Below are positions 16,715 through 26,018 of a DNA stretch of 64,000 bases, in pieces. Within the stretch, counting starts at the first letter, position 1; each line of letters starts with the position of its first letter. A program made the position numbers and the translations under genes. The stretch comes from Segatella buccae ATCC 33574 (lineage in GTDB: Bacteria; Bacteroidota; Bacteroidia; Bacteroidales; Bacteroidaceae). The notes beneath the pieces were generated by a model. That model was not told where the DNA came from and made no database searches. It saw nothing but the letters and a program-made list of their open reading frames with translations. The stretch is from positions 2,479,323-2,543,322 of the forward strand of contig NZ_GL586311.1 in the NCBI RefSeq assembly GCF_000184945.1, written 5' to 3'.

Positions 16715-19546
16715 TCAATACCACTGCACGGCGTTGGAGTAGCCGCTACGCTTGTCGTATTTCAATGCATCGGTCAGTGTGGCTGCATTGCAACGGAAAG
16801 TGAAGTTATAGCTGGTATATGGGGCAAGCACCACCTCACAACTCATGTTGAAGCAATGGAGATCTCGTTGCAGCGAAGCAGTGGTCATACTGATTTCATG
16901 ACTCTCGAAATCATATCCCGAAGAAAAACTGATGTTCCATCCGTCGCTTATGCGAATATTGCCACTGACATTGAGTGTCTGGGAGAACTTATAGGGATAG
17001 CGCATCTTTTTGTAGTTAAACTTATTGATGTCATTGCTTTCACGCATGGTCACACCATAGCCGAATGTCAGCGACCAAGGCATGGAAAAGGCCATATAAC
17101 CGTCTTCGTCAGTGCTTGCCTTGCTCTTTTCTTTCCGTGCATTGTGCTTTCCACGCTCCATCACCTCATCAACATTACTTTCTATATCAGTATCAACACC
17201 CTCATCATCGCCATTATCGGCACGTCGCTTGTCGTCCTCCCGGCTGCCGCCACCACCAAAGAGCTTGCTTAACTTCTCAGGAGTAAGCGTATAAGAGATG
17301 TTCTGCGACATACCTTGGAAGCGCCCGAAGCGTCCTTTGCCCCACTCGGTGTGCGTCCCTACGTATGGTCTTCCTTGATCGTCCAGTTCGTAAGCATAAG
17401 TGGCAAACACGGCATTCATATTGAACGTATAGTTCTTCCACCACTTCAAGCGGATATTCATACCCAGATCGCTCCATGGTCTGGTTTTCGCTGCCATGTT
17501 ATAAGACATGTTGATAGCCAAGTCGTCTATCAGACTAATGCGCTTGACACCGGTGGAATCCTTGTCCGACTTCACCTTCATCTCCAGATTGTTGCCAAGG
17601 CTGAAACTGATGCTTCCCGTCTTCCCCCTACCCGGCACACTGAACATACCGGTGCTATAAGGAGAATATTCCACAAGCGACACATTGCCGTCGGCATCGG
17701 TCTTCTGGTAAGTCTTCCAATAGCCGTAGCGCGAAGCCCCGAAATCAGGCGCATAGCTGAAGGTCACCTGCGGCGTGAGGACATGGCGGATGGCCTGTAT
17801 CTTGTCGCCGAATATCTTGCGGCTTGGCGTCCAAAAGCCATAGAGCTTCGTGGACATGCCCATGCTGAAATTCCAGTTATAGATATTGTGGAAGCCGTAG
17901 GTGGTATCGGCCACCTCCACCTGCTTGGCCGTGTCCCACGAACGCTCGACCTTGGCAGACTGCATACGGTCGGTGAATCGGAATGACGGACTGACATTCA
18001 GATAGTTAAACAACGTGAAATTGCCGCTGATAGGAATCTCATGATTCCAACCATTGCGCCACTCTTTGATCAGGTTTGACTTAAAAAACTTGTCTTCCTT
18101 CGTATTGATGGAGTTACCGATCTGCCCCGTATAACTCATGGATATTTTCTCATACCAACGCTCATTACCCACCGCGTGCTTGCGCTTGAAAGGATAGAAA
18201 CGGCTGACGGCTATATTGAGGTCGGGCAACGTCACCGCCAAGGTAGAGTCGCGCATGTTCTGCGAAAGGTTGGCCGTGGCACTGAGTGTGAGACCTATGC
18301 TTGAGAACGTGGTGCTCCAGCTGACAGAAGATGTGCGTGTGCTCTGCGTGAGTGTCTGCGGATTGTAGAGTGAATTGAGGTTGTTGCGCTCGTAGCTTGA
18401 TGTGGCGAAATTGACACTGGCCGCCAACGAACTGTAGGGATTGGCCTTGGAGTCTTGCCGGTGGCTCCACTGAATCTTGAAACTTTCCTGCCGGGCATAG
18501 TCGGGCAAGCCTTTGTCGCCGGTTTTGGTGTCTTGATAGCTAAAGAGGAAGCTGCCATTATAGCGGTAGCGCTTGCGGTAGTTGCTGGCAGCAGAAAATC
18601 CCCATGAGCCCCGGGTATAGATTTCTCCCAGCAGTTTCAAGTCCCACTTGTCACTGAGAGCGAAATAATAACCGATATCTTTCAGATAGAATCCACGGGC
18701 CTGCTCGTCACCGTAGCTCGGCATGATGAATCCCGACGAGTAACGCTTGGTAAACGGAAAAAAGCCGTATGGGATGGTCAGCGGCAACGGCACATCAGCC
18801 ACCACGAGGTAGGCCGGCCCGAACACCACATCCTTGCCCGGCCGCACACGAGCACGCGACAGCGCAATATAGAAGTCGGGATGCTCCTCGTCGCAAGTGG
18901 TATAGCGACCGTGCTCAAGGTAGATAACTCCCGTGGAATCGCGCTTGGAACGCTCTCCGCGCAGAAATCCGTCTTCCTGCTCCGTATATACGTTGTCTAT
19001 ATAGGCTTTCTTGGTCTTGAAGTTGAAAGCTATCGTGTCGGTTTCATACTTGTCTTGTCCCATGGTGAACACCGGCTTGTTCTTCACCCCATCCTTGACA
19101 GAAGAATCGCGGGTTCCTGTGGCGTGGACAAGACTGCTGTCAAGACTCATATAGATCTTGTCACTGGCCAGATCCATATTCTGATATTTCACATTCGACG
19201 ACCCGAAAAGGTGTGCCGTCTGCATGCGGGCATCATAAACCAGCGAGTCATTGGCCGTATATTCTATGGGAGCTTCGATGCCCCCCGACCGCTTGCGGTT
19301 GAGCGAATCGAGCCTGATAGAATCGTCCACCACCTTGTTGTGACGGTAGATGGCCCGCTCAAGGGAATCCATCTGCGTCGTGTCTACAACCACATTTCCA
19401 AGAGAGTCGCGCCTCTGCACACTGTCGACCGCCGTAGAATCGGCCTTTACCGCCTTCTTTTTGCCTTTGAAAAGGGGTGTATGCGTGCCTGCCATCATCA
19501 ATATGACGACCGACATCAACAGCACTATGACAGCTTGTCTTCTCAT
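16715..19546 (-). CDS. lptD: LPS-assembly outer-membrane protein LptD-like
   Basis: 943 residues. An N-terminal hydrophobic segment (residues 5-20) serves as signal peptide. It is followed by an Asp/Ser-rich linker and an OstA/LptA-like beta-jellyroll (about 90-250: NDSLVYDARMQTAHLFGSSNVKYQN, then YIDNVYTEQEDGFLRGER). A large C-terminal beta-barrel follows (IPYGFFPFTKRYSSGFIMPSYG onward). LptD inserts lipopolysaccharide into the outer leaflet. An acidic, Lys/Asp-rich loop interrupts the barrel near residue 795. The start is preceded on the minus strand by a TACCTTTG -7 box (19555-19562). The family call is based on domain order; Bacteroidetes LptD is divergent. Confidence 0.85.
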   Translation of the reverse strand: MRRQAVIVLLMSVVILMMAGTHTPLFKGKKKAVKADSTAVDSVQRRDSLGNVVVDTTQMDSLERAIYRHNKVVDDSIRLDSLNRKRSGGIEAPIEYTANDSLVYDARMQTAHLFGSSNVKYQNMDLASDKIYMSLDSSLVHATGTRDSSVKDGVKNKPVFTMGQDKYETDTIAFNFKTKKAYIDNVYTEQEDGFLRGERSKRDSTGVIYLEHGRYTTCDEEHPDFYIALSRARVRPGKDVVFGPAYLVVADVPLPLTIPYGFFPFTKRYSSGFIMPSYGDEQARGFYLKDIGYYFALSDKWDLKLLGEIYTRGSWGFSAASNYRKRYRYNGSFLFSYQDTKTGDKGLPDYARQESFKIQWSHRQDSKANPYSSLAASVNFATSSYERNNLNSLYNPQTLTQSTRTSSVSWSTTFSSIGLTLSATANLSQNMRDSTLAVTLPDLNIAVSRFYPFKRKHAVGNERWYEKISMSYTGQIGNSINTKEDKFFKSNLIKEWRNGWNHEIPISGNFTLFNYLNVSPSFRFTDRMQSAKVERSWDTAKQVEVADTTYGFHNIYNWNFSMGMSTKLYGFWTPSRKIFGDKIQAIRHVLTPQVTFSYAPDFGASRYGYWKTYQKTDADGNVSLVEYSPYSTGMFSVPGRGKTGSISFSLGNNLEMKVKSDKDSTGVKRISLIDDLAINMSYNMAAKTRPWSDLGMNIRLKWWKNYTFNMNAVFATYAYELDDQGRPYVGTHTEWGKGRFGRFQGMSQNISYTLTPEKLSKLFGGGGSREDDKRRADNGDDEGVDTDIESNVDEVMERGKHNARKEKSKASTDEDGYMAFSMPWSLTFGYGVTMRESNDINKFNYKKMRYPYKFSQTLNVSGNIRISDGWNISFSSGYDFESHEISMTTASLQRDLHCFNMSCEVVLAPYTSYNFTFRCNAATLTDALKYDKRSGYSNAVQWY

Positions 19547-19665
19547 TTGGTGTACAAAGGTAAGTAAAAAATGCGAAAAGGGAGAGCACTCACAGATTAT
19601 TTAACTTTTTCGCACGACCTTTTGCCATCTGCCTTTACAACCGCCTCCGGGAACACACCACTCCC

Positions 19666-20202
19666 CTATTCAAACAAGGTTTTCCACTTGCGGAAACGCT
19701 CCACCCCCTCGCTGCCAAACTTAGCCAAACTCTGCTCGGCCTGCTCGTAGGTCTTCTCGCGCTCCGGATGGGTCTTGCTATAGAATTTGTCGGCATAGCA
19801 AATCAACTTTTCTTCGATGGTCTCGGGCAGGAAATCCTGATGGGGCAGCGGCAGTTGCTGTTCAATGATATCCTTTACGGTGAGTCCGGCCCCGGTGTGC
19901 CGCTCGCAAACGCGGGCATGACGGGGATAGCCTTCCCCACGCAATATCTCAGCACCGATGCGCCCGTGAAGCAGATAGGACTCCGTGCCAAAACAATGAA
20001 TGCCCGGCGCATGGCAGCGGAAGATACCTATATCGTGGAGCATGGCAGCTTCTTCCACAAACCGGCGGTCAATGGCCAGTTGCGGCCGGGCATCACAAAT
20101 GCGCACAGCACGCTCCTTGACGAGCGTGCTGTGGGTCATGAGGATGTAACGCAGTGCGTTATCATCGGGATAGTATTTATCAATGATACTTTGATAATCC
20201 AT
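19666..20202 (-). CDS. HD-domain phosphohydrolase-like protein
   Basis: 178 residues. An HD-type metal site is visible: HSTLVKERAV, AAMLHDIGIF (the HD pair), CERHTGAG and a later Asp in the YADKFYSKTHPE helix. Small stand-alone HD proteins of this kind act on nucleotides or phosphate esters, but the substrate is not readable here. It follows the carboxyltransferase gene by 56 bases on the same strand, a gap that holds the small palindrome CACCCTCGGAGGGTG, so cotranscription is possible. Confidence 0.8.
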   Translation of the reverse strand: MDYQSIIDKYYPDDNALRYILMTHSTLVKERAVRICDARPQLAIDRRFVEEAAMLHDIGIFRCHAPGIHCFGTESYLLHGRIGAEILRGEGYPRHARVCERHTGAGLTVKDIIEQQLPLPHQDFLPETIEEKLICYADKFYSKTHPEREKTYEQAEQSLAKFGSEGVERFRKWKTLFE

Positions 20203-20258
20203 AATCAGTCGGTCGACTCTCCCACCCTCGGAGGGTGAAAGAAGTTAGAGACGCAGCG

Positions 20259-22034
20259 TTAGGCCTCGGGGCGCTGGATATAGGCTATCACATCGCCCTT
20301 GCCAATCTTCGCACCCTGCTTGGCATTGATTTCCACCAATTTGCCGCCCAGGGCTGCCGGAACAGTCTCAAATTCGCCCCATGGCGTGAGGATGTAGCAG
20401 AAAGCGTCGCCTTCCTTATATTCCTTACCGATGTAAGGCCCCACTGCCGGAGCAGCTTCGCCCTCGCCCTGAAACTCCCAGAACACCTGTCCTTTCACCG
20501 GAGCCACAATAGCATCGGCTTTGGCGTGCTTAAAGGCTGCGGCCTCTTCGGGACTCACCTTGGCACCGAGCTTGGCATCCTTAGCTGCCTGCAAGTCGGC
20601 AAGGAAGTTTTTCTTGGCCTGTCCGCTGCGGAAATTGCGATACTGCTCGGGGTGCATGGCCAGTTCGAAGAGTTCTTCGTCATCCTGTCCGTAGTCCCAA
20701 CCGTTTTCGTCCATCTCCTTCTTGAAGTCGTCAAGCGCGTTGGGCAACAGCGTGTGAGGATCGGCATCCGTAAATTCGCGTCCCTGCTGCTTGGCCAGCT
20801 CCACGAGTTCGGGGTCGACGGTGCCGGGAATCTTGCCGCTCTTGCCGAGAATCATGCCCCACATGGAGTCGTCCATCATCACAAAACGGCCCTTGCCCTG
20901 TTCGAGCGTGAGCAGATTCATGAGGGCGATGTTCTTGGTGTATTGCGAGAACGGGGTCACCAATGGGGGATAGCCCACACGCGGCCACACATATTCCACC
21001 TCGCCGAAGAGCTTCACGAGCATATCATCCATAGACAACTCCTCTTCGCCCTTCTTCTTGCGCAGGTTGTTGATGGTCTGGCGAATGCCGCCGAGGTCGG
21101 CCATCATGGAGCCCATCATGCCGCCAGGCAGTCCGCAGCCGAGCAACAGGGAAGACATGATCTTGTTGGCGGGATTGATGAAATAGCCCAGCCACTCGTC
21201 AATGAATTCCTGCGTGAGGGCACGGGCCTTCATATAAGCGTTCATGTTGATTTCGGGCACATCGAAACCTTCGTTCCTCAACATGCTCAACACGGAGATG
21301 ATGTCCGGATGCACCTTCCCCCACGAGAGCGGTTCGATGGCCGTATCGATGATGTCGGCCCCGTTGTTGCACACTTCGAGGATAGAGGCCATCGACAGGC
21401 CGGGGCCCGAATGCCCGTGATATTCGATGATGATTTCGGGATGCTTGTCCTTGATAGCCTTGGTGAGCTTGCCGAGCAGGGCAGGCTGACCGATGCCGGC
21501 CATGTCTTTCAGACAGATTTCTTCGGCACCGGCTTCAATGAGCTTATCGGCGATGCCGGTATAGTATTCGAGCGTATGCACGGGAGAGGTGGTGATGCAG
21601 AGCGTGCCCTGGGCGGTCATGCCGGCTTCCTTGGCCCACTTGATGGAGGGAATGATGTTGCGCACATCGTTCAGTCCGTCGAAGATGCGGGTGATATCGG
21701 TGCCCTGGGCATGTTTCACCTTATACATAAGTGCGCGCACGTCGTCGGGCACGGGATACATGCGGAGGGCGTTCAATCCGCGGTCGAGCATGTGGGTCTT
21801 GATGCCCACCTCGTTGAAAGGCTTACAGAAAGCACGGACAGCTTCGTTGGGGTTCTCGCCGGCCAAGAGGTTCACCTGCTCGAAGGCGCCACCATTGGTT
21901 TCCACACGGGCGAAACAGCCCATGTCGATGATAACGGGGGCGATGCGGGCCAACTGGTCTTTGCGTGGCTGGAACTTACCGGAACTCTGCCACATGTCTC
22001 TGTAAACGAGACTGAACTGAATTTTCTTTGCCAT
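20259..22034 (-). CDS. Carboxyltransferase (OadA/PycB family) with lysine-less biotinyl-like domain
   Basis: 591 residues. Residues about 1-300 are the HMGL-like TIM barrel of biotin-dependent carboxyltransferases: RDMWQS (catalytic Asp), FDGLNDVRN, AQGTLCITTSPVHTLEYY, the biotin-contacting KDMAG and the HGH metal ligands (YHGHSGPG). The conserved carboxylase domain follows (GGMMGSMM, VGYPPLVTPFSQY). The last ~80 residues fold-match a biotinyl/lipoyl domain, but where AMKM should carry biotin the sequence reads ILTPWGEFET, without Lys. So it probably works with a separate biotin carrier. Family members decarboxylate oxaloacetate or carboxylate pyruvate. CGACAG / CTGTCG arms lie upstream at 22072-22096. 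Confidence 0.85.
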   Translation of the reverse strand: MAKKIQFSLVYRDMWQSSGKFQPRKDQLARIAPVIIDMGCFARVETNGGAFEQVNLLAGENPNEAVRAFCKPFNEVGIKTHMLDRGLNALRMYPVPDDVRALMYKVKHAQGTDITRIFDGLNDVRNIIPSIKWAKEAGMTAQGTLCITTSPVHTLEYYTGIADKLIEAGAEEICLKDMAGIGQPALLGKLTKAIKDKHPEIIIEYHGHSGPGLSMASILEVCNNGADIIDTAIEPLSWGKVHPDIISVLSMLRNEGFDVPEINMNAYMKARALTQEFIDEWLGYFINPANKIMSSLLLGCGLPGGMMGSMMADLGGIRQTINNLRKKKGEEELSMDDMLVKLFGEVEYVWPRVGYPPLVTPFSQYTKNIALMNLLTLEQGKGRFVMMDDSMWGMILGKSGKIPGTVDPELVELAKQQGREFTDADPHTLLPNALDDFKKEMDENGWDYGQDDEELFELAMHPEQYRNFRSGQAKKNFLADLQAAKDAKLGAKVSPEEAAAFKHAKADAIVAPVKGQVFWEFQGEGEAAPAVGPYIGKEYKEGDAFCYILTPWGEFETVPAALGGKLVEINAKQGAKIGKGDVIAYIQRPEA

Positions 22035-22213
22035 ATTTCAATCTATTCTGATTTCAGATGAATGTATGTTTCGACAGTCGCAAAATCGCGCTGTCGGGGT
22101 GCAAAATTAGATAAAAAAATCCAAATATCCGATGATTGGATAGTTTTTTTAAGAATATTGCCGTATCTTTGTGCACAATTCAAGCAAGTTGTGCAAAAAA
22201 CTTTCTCGAGATT

Positions 22214-23056
22214 ATGAAGTTAAAGACATTTCTATGGCTGCTATCGGCTGCGCTGCCCCTCGCCGGCTGCCTGTCCGACAACCAAACGGGCAAGACCGAC
22301 GAGCACGCCCCCATCACACTTTCCAAGCCGGCCAAGGGCGACAGCACCATCTACGGGCTGGTGTGCGACGGCACGTGCGACACGGCCATCGTGCTGCTGC
22401 CTTTCACGGGGGGCGACCCCGTGAGCTACAATGTGGTGGAGGCACGGCGCAACAAACGAATTGTGGGCGACATGAAAGTGGGCGACTGGGCCGGCATCAT
22501 CGCCAACGGGCTCAACCGACGAGTGGCCGACATGGCTGTAGACCTCGACCAACTGAAAGGCATCTGGTGCTACATGGTGATGCCCCGGATGCGGGCTTTC
22601 GAGACCATGAGCAAGCGGATGCAGGCCCAATTATCCAATGCCCTCCCCGACTCCATCAAGCGCACCTATATGATTCCGCGCGAATATGGCTTTTGGCTCA
22701 AGCGGGGCGGTGTCGCACAGAGCGTGGGCTACATCCCCGCACAGAGTTCGCTCGAAAATGAGAGTCCGGTTGTCTATCCGCCACTGGGTTTCTTCGTGTC
22801 GTGGAGAATATTCAACGGGCGTGTCATCGTGACCGGCGGCACTCCCGTGAAAGCCCGTGACAACAGTTTCCAAATCGCCAACTTTGTGGACGACACGTGC
22901 AGCATCGACTATCTGGGGGAAGACTCGCTTGTGCTCTCCGATAGTGACGGTTCGCGCAGCTACTATCGCAAGAAGAGCATTGATGACGTGAATGTCAAGG
23001 CACGGCGCATAGCCCAACAGCTCTCCGAAAAGGCATTGGAAGACTCGAAGGACTAA
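22214..23056 (+). CDS. Lipoprotein of unknown function
   Basis: 280 residues from the start at 22214, chosen because it gives a lipoprotein signal (MKLKTFLWLLSAALPLAGC, lipid-anchored Cys19); the frame is open 26 codons further upstream without signal character. The mature part is mostly beta with several DxGD and VxGD turns and a Cys pair (VCDGTCDTA). No known domain recognised. A TATCTTTG -7 box at 22164-22171 lies 43 bases upstream with a weak -33. Probably anchored in the outer membrane. Confidence 0.7.
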   Translation: MKLKTFLWLLSAALPLAGCLSDNQTGKTDEHAPITLSKPAKGDSTIYGLVCDGTCDTAIVLLPFTGGDPVSYNVVEARRNKRIVGDMKVGDWAGIIANGLNRRVADMAVDLDQLKGIWCYMVMPRMRAFETMSKRMQAQLSNALPDSIKRTYMIPREYGFWLKRGGVAQSVGYIPAQSSLENESPVVYPPLGFFVSWRIFNGRVIVTGGTPVKARDNSFQIANFVDDTCSIDYLGEDSLVLSDSDGSRSYYRKKSIDDVNVKARRIAQQLSEKALEDSKD

Positions 23057-23220
23057 TCGGGAAGCTGCGGAAGGCTCCCAAGTGAACGAATAAAATTTAC
23101 AAAATACCCCTCTCGAAAACGCTCCAAATAAATCGGAAATACGCTCATGCAAGCTCCAAATAGCCCTGCAAAATCATCATCAGGACCCGAAGAACTTGTC
23201 AAAGAGCCACACTGAGAAGC

Positions 23221-23281
23221 CAAAAGCGGCCGAACGGGCCTGCAAAACAGTTACGTTTGCAGGCCCGTTCGGCCGCTTTTG
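23221..23281. terminator. 26-bp perfect hairpin, probable terminator
   Basis: Arms 23221-23246 and 23256-23281 pair perfectly (outer CAAAAGCGGCCGAACG, inner CCTGCAAA) around a nine-base loop. The flanking A/T-rich ends (CAAAAG / CTTTTG) and the following TTCTTTT fit a terminator for the lipoprotein gene, 165 bases downstream of its stop. The rest of the 23057-23448 gap shows nothing else. Confidence 0.65.
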
Positions 23282-23448
23282 CGTTCTTTTCAGAGCACAA
23301 AAAGGTGTTAATAAAATTTAACTTGCTGACCACCAGCACTTTAATGGCATTGCCAAAATTCGCTTATTTACGACCAACTGCACGTCCATCGAGAATATCG
23401 CAAGCACAGAGGCCGAAAAGCGACATATAGTTTGACAAAATCGTCGGC

Positions 23449-23907
23449 CTACATGTCGTGGCGCAAAAACCGCTCATGGGCCATCTGCTCATACCGCGTG
23501 CCCGGACGGCCGTAGTTGGCAAAGGGATAGATGCTGATGCCGCCACGGGGCGTGAACAGGCCTGTCACCTCAATATATTTCGGATCCATAAGGGCGATGA
23601 GGTCTTTCATGATCTTGTTCACGCAGTCTTCGTGGAAGTCACCGTGGTTGCGGAAGGAGAAGAGATAGAGTTTGAGACTCTTGCTCTCCACCATCTTCAC
23701 ATCGGGGATGTAACTGATGCGTATCTCGGCAAAGTCGGGTTGGCCCGTGATGGGACACAAGGAGGTGAACTCCGGACAGTTGAACCTCACCCAATAGTCA
23801 TTGCCAGGATGTTTGTTGACGAATGTTTCCAACACTTCAGGAGCATAGTCGCTCCGGTATTCTGTTTTCTTTCCCAAGGCCTGCAAGCCCTCTTCGTTTC
23901 TGGACAT
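23449..23907 (-). CDS. queF: NADPH-dependent 7-cyano-7-deazaguanine reductase
   Basis: 152 residues, the short unimodular QueF type. It reduces preQ0 to preQ1 on the way to queuosine. The active-site segment [15 protein letters not shown] carries the nucleophile Cys51 and the proton-transfer Asp58. [20 protein letters not shown] is the signature ESKS-K-Y region with substrate and NADPH contacts. The precursor transporter gene at 24084 lies upstream on the same strand, supporting a queuosine unit. Confidence 0.96.
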   Translation of the reverse strand: MSRNEEGLQALGKKTEYRSDYAPEVLETFVNKHPGNDYWVRFNCPEFTSLCPITGQPDFAEIRISYIPDVKMVESKSLKLYLFSFRNHGDFHEDCVNKIMKDLIALMDPKYIEVTGLFTPRGGISIYPFANYGRPGTRYEQMAHERFLRHDM

Positions 23908-23947
23908 ATTATTTATTTTAGGAGTAATTTTTAGGGACTGTTCTTTT

Positions 23948-24076
23948 AGGAGTTAAAGGGAGTTAAGGAGTTAAAGGGAGTTAAGACAAATGTTTCATCG
24001 CTTATAAATCATCTTTGAAATAGCAATAAAGCACTTGTCTTAACTCCCTTTAACTCCTTAACTCCCTTTAACTCCT
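23948..24076. repeat. 42-bp perfect inverted repeat built from tandem 18-mers
   Basis: Arm 23948-23989 is the exact reverse complement of 24035-24076; the loop is 45 bases. Each arm contains two copies of GGAGTTAAAGGGAGTTAA in tandem followed by GACAA. It lies between the transporter and queF, both transcribed through it, so the RNA would form a very long hairpin. Confidence 0.9.
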
Positions 24077-24083
24077 CTTCTCA

Positions 24084-24803
24084 TCATATACTGAATATCC
24101 TCATCACATTATAATTGACACCGTTGTCGTAGACATCTTCGCCCTCATGGGCCTTGACGGCATGCACCACCCGGATGGTGACGGGCAATACGATGATTTC
24201 ATATACCGTCTTGAGCACCACTTGCCACAGCATGAGCTTAGGCAGTTCGTCAGCCGGCACCACCCCGCCGAGTGCCAACGGGAAGAATATCACCGAATCG
24301 ATGCCCTCTCCGGCCACCGTGCTGAGAATGGCGCGGGCAGAGAAATTGCGCCCTTGGGAAGCAATCTTCATGCGGCTCATCACATAGGCATTCATGAACG
24401 ACCCGCAAAGGAAGGCCACGAAAGAAGCGGCGGCGATGCGCGGAGCCAATCCGAAGACGGCATGGAAACCGGCATCGTTGTCCCAATAGGCAGCCCCGGG
24501 AATCCAGTCGCACAAGGCTCCCACGGCCACGAAGAAGAAGTTCATCGCAAAACCGAGCCATATCAACAGGCGCGCCTTGCCATAGCCCCACACTTCGCAC
24601 ACACAGTCGTTGATAATGTAGCTCACGGGAAAGACTATGAGTCCGCCCGTCAGCGAGATGGCGGGGAACACCAGACGACCAAAGGAGAAAGGTCCTACCT
24701 GAATTTGCTTTGTTTCGAGCACGTTAGCTGCAATGAGGCAAACGCAAAAGAGAATGCTGAAAAGCATGAACAGCACGCTCACCTGTTTAGTTTCTTTTGT
24801 CAT
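24084..24803 (-). CDS. Queuosine precursor transporter (YhhQ/DUF165 family)
   Basis: 239 residues, about six to seven membrane helices (LFSILFCVCLIAANVLETKQI, FPAISLTGGLIVFPVSYIINDCVCEVWGYGKARLLIW). The FPxSYIxNDxxxEVWGY signature marks the YhhQ family, which imports preQ0/preQ1. Gene order transporter-queF on one strand supports the salvage role. The upstream leader (24804-24960) looks structured, but I do not recognise a preQ1 riboswitch in it. Confidence 0.92.
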   Translation of the reverse strand: MTKETKQVSVLFMLFSILFCVCLIAANVLETKQIQVGPFSFGRLVFPAISLTGGLIVFPVSYIINDCVCEVWGYGKARLLIWLGFAMNFFFVAVGALCDWIPGAAYWDNDAGFHAVFGLAPRIAAASFVAFLCGSFMNAYVMSRMKIASQGRNFSARAILSTVAGEGIDSVIFFPLALGGVVPADELPKLMLWQVVLKTVYEIIVLPVTIRVVHAVKAHEGEDVYDNGVNYNVMRIFSI

Positions 24804-24960
24804 GTTTCTTGTTTTTAACGAGGTTTACCAAGCACTCAAATGACCCGCAAAGCCTTCACGGAAACCTCCGCAGCCTGCAAAAACAGGACCGGGAAAATCA
24901 CCCACGCTTCATAATCGGGGCTGCAAAATTACAAAAAATCGCTGTAATAAATGCAATAAA
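24804..24960 (-). other. Structured 5' leader of the queuosine transporter gene
   Basis: On the minus strand a TAATTTTG -7 box is followed by a ~100-base leader. GAGGTTT and AAACCTC (7 bp) enclose a CCG / CGG hairpin; further upstream CCTG / CAGG arms flank a T-run. This could be an uncharacterised regulatory RNA for a queuosine gene or a chance fold. Confidence 0.3.
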
Positions 24961-25037
24961 CCGGAAGATTAACGCTATCCGGAGCGATTATTGATTGTTT
25001 TTCGGGCACACACCTTAATTGTAAATATAGCGATCGA

Positions 25038-25481
25038 CTATTCTTTTTCTCTATCTACCATCTGGCGTATGAGCAAATTTGCTGTTACCATCATAAATGC
25101 AACCAAAGGGATCACCATCATGAGAATTACCGGAAAAAGCGTAAAAAAGACCCGAAAGACAATGTCTCTTTTTCCCATCATTCCATATCCCCAATCACCT
25201 TGAATGATATCATTGGCCGACTGTAAGGTATCTACAAGCCACTTGGCAAAGGTGCTTTGTTCTTGAAACATCCATAGATAATGGGTGAACCAAAAGACAG
25301 CACAGCAATATACAGCCCCAAAGACAAGAAATATCCATGAAGTTTTCTTTGCGACAGCCACACAAAGCCCTTCTTTTTCGCTTGGACTCATACAGTCGAG
25401 AGTCGGCTCATTTAAACACTCCCTTTTAAATCTGTACGAGACATACTTATAAATCAAACTTTTCTGTATTCTAAGTCCCAT
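25038..25481 (-). CDS. Small two-helix membrane protein, unknown
   Basis: 147 residues, two clear transmembrane segments (WIFLVFGAVYCCAVFWFTHY and VFFTLFPVILMMVIPLVAF) and charged ends. The start at 25481 is preceded on the minus strand by AAGGAGA, which supports it over an internal Met at 25394. No family recognised. It is divergent from the long leader of the fimbrillin-like operon. Confidence 0.6.
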   Translation of the reverse strand: MGLRIQKSLIYKYVSYRFKRECLNEPTLDCMSPSEKEGLCVAVAKKTSWIFLVFGAVYCCAVFWFTHYLWMFQEQSTFAKWLVDTLQSANDIIQGDWGYGMMGKRDIVFRVFFTLFPVILMMVIPLVAFMMVTANLLIRQMVDREKE

Positions 25482-26018
25482 TTACTAAATTCTCCTTTAC
25501 GCTACTGATTTGCAATATTCGCAATTTTTCTTGAGATACACAAGCATCTCTCCTAAGAATTGTCCGACTTGTCAAGGAAGCATCCCACCACTTAAAAACA
25601 ACCCGCCTTTTCGAGTGCTTAAATCTTTAAAACTGCAACTTTTTCATTTTTTGCTTGCTAAATTCAAAAAAATCACGTACTTTTGCAGACGCATTATAAC
25701 AAGACGACGTGACATTAACAAACAACAGCGATATTTGGCATCATCTTTACAGGACAAGTGAAGGTGCGTGTGGGAGACGAAGAAACTTTAATATCTTCGC
25801 TTCTTTCAATGCTTTGTATTGGGTTAGTTCAAATAATTTGCTAACACATACCATTAACACCTCTACCTTTTTCCAAAGATCTTTTCGTGCGCGCACAACG
25901 CATCGCTATTCCTATGAACAAAAGGCTCACAAGAGTATCCTTTGTTCCTCATTTTATGTCTTTTTCGATAAGAATACTCAAAGGTATATAAAAAATTATT
26001 CAATTTACTCATTAAAAC
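25482..26018 (+). promoter_or_regulatory. Promoter and long leader of the small-protein/fimbrillin operon
   Basis: CTTG (25654-25657), 20-base spacer, TACTTTTG (25678-25685) is a good promoter, giving a 5' leader of about 325 bases before the first gene. The leader contains CGAAGA / TCTTCG arms (near 25777-25798) but no clear terminator. Open frames in it have no signal or codon bias that would make them genes. Bases 25482-25650 hold nothing I can name. Confidence 0.5.

Noticed and set aside
20235..22061. 608-codon open frame antisense to the carboxyltransferase
   Set aside because: The minus-strand gene has full active-site motifs; the plus-strand product is His/Gly-rich with no motif.
23948..24076. 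CRISPR array
   Set aside because: The repeats are directly adjacent 18-mers in inverted arms, without spacers of uniform length and without cas genes.
24804..24960. preQ1 class I riboswitch before the queuosine transporter
   Set aside because: I could not find the conserved preQ1-I core or A-rich tail; kept only as an unassigned structured leader.
25510..25761. 83-codon frame in the leader before the small acidic protein
   Set aside because: It starts far upstream of the promoter at 25654-25685 and contains it; composition is not protein-like.
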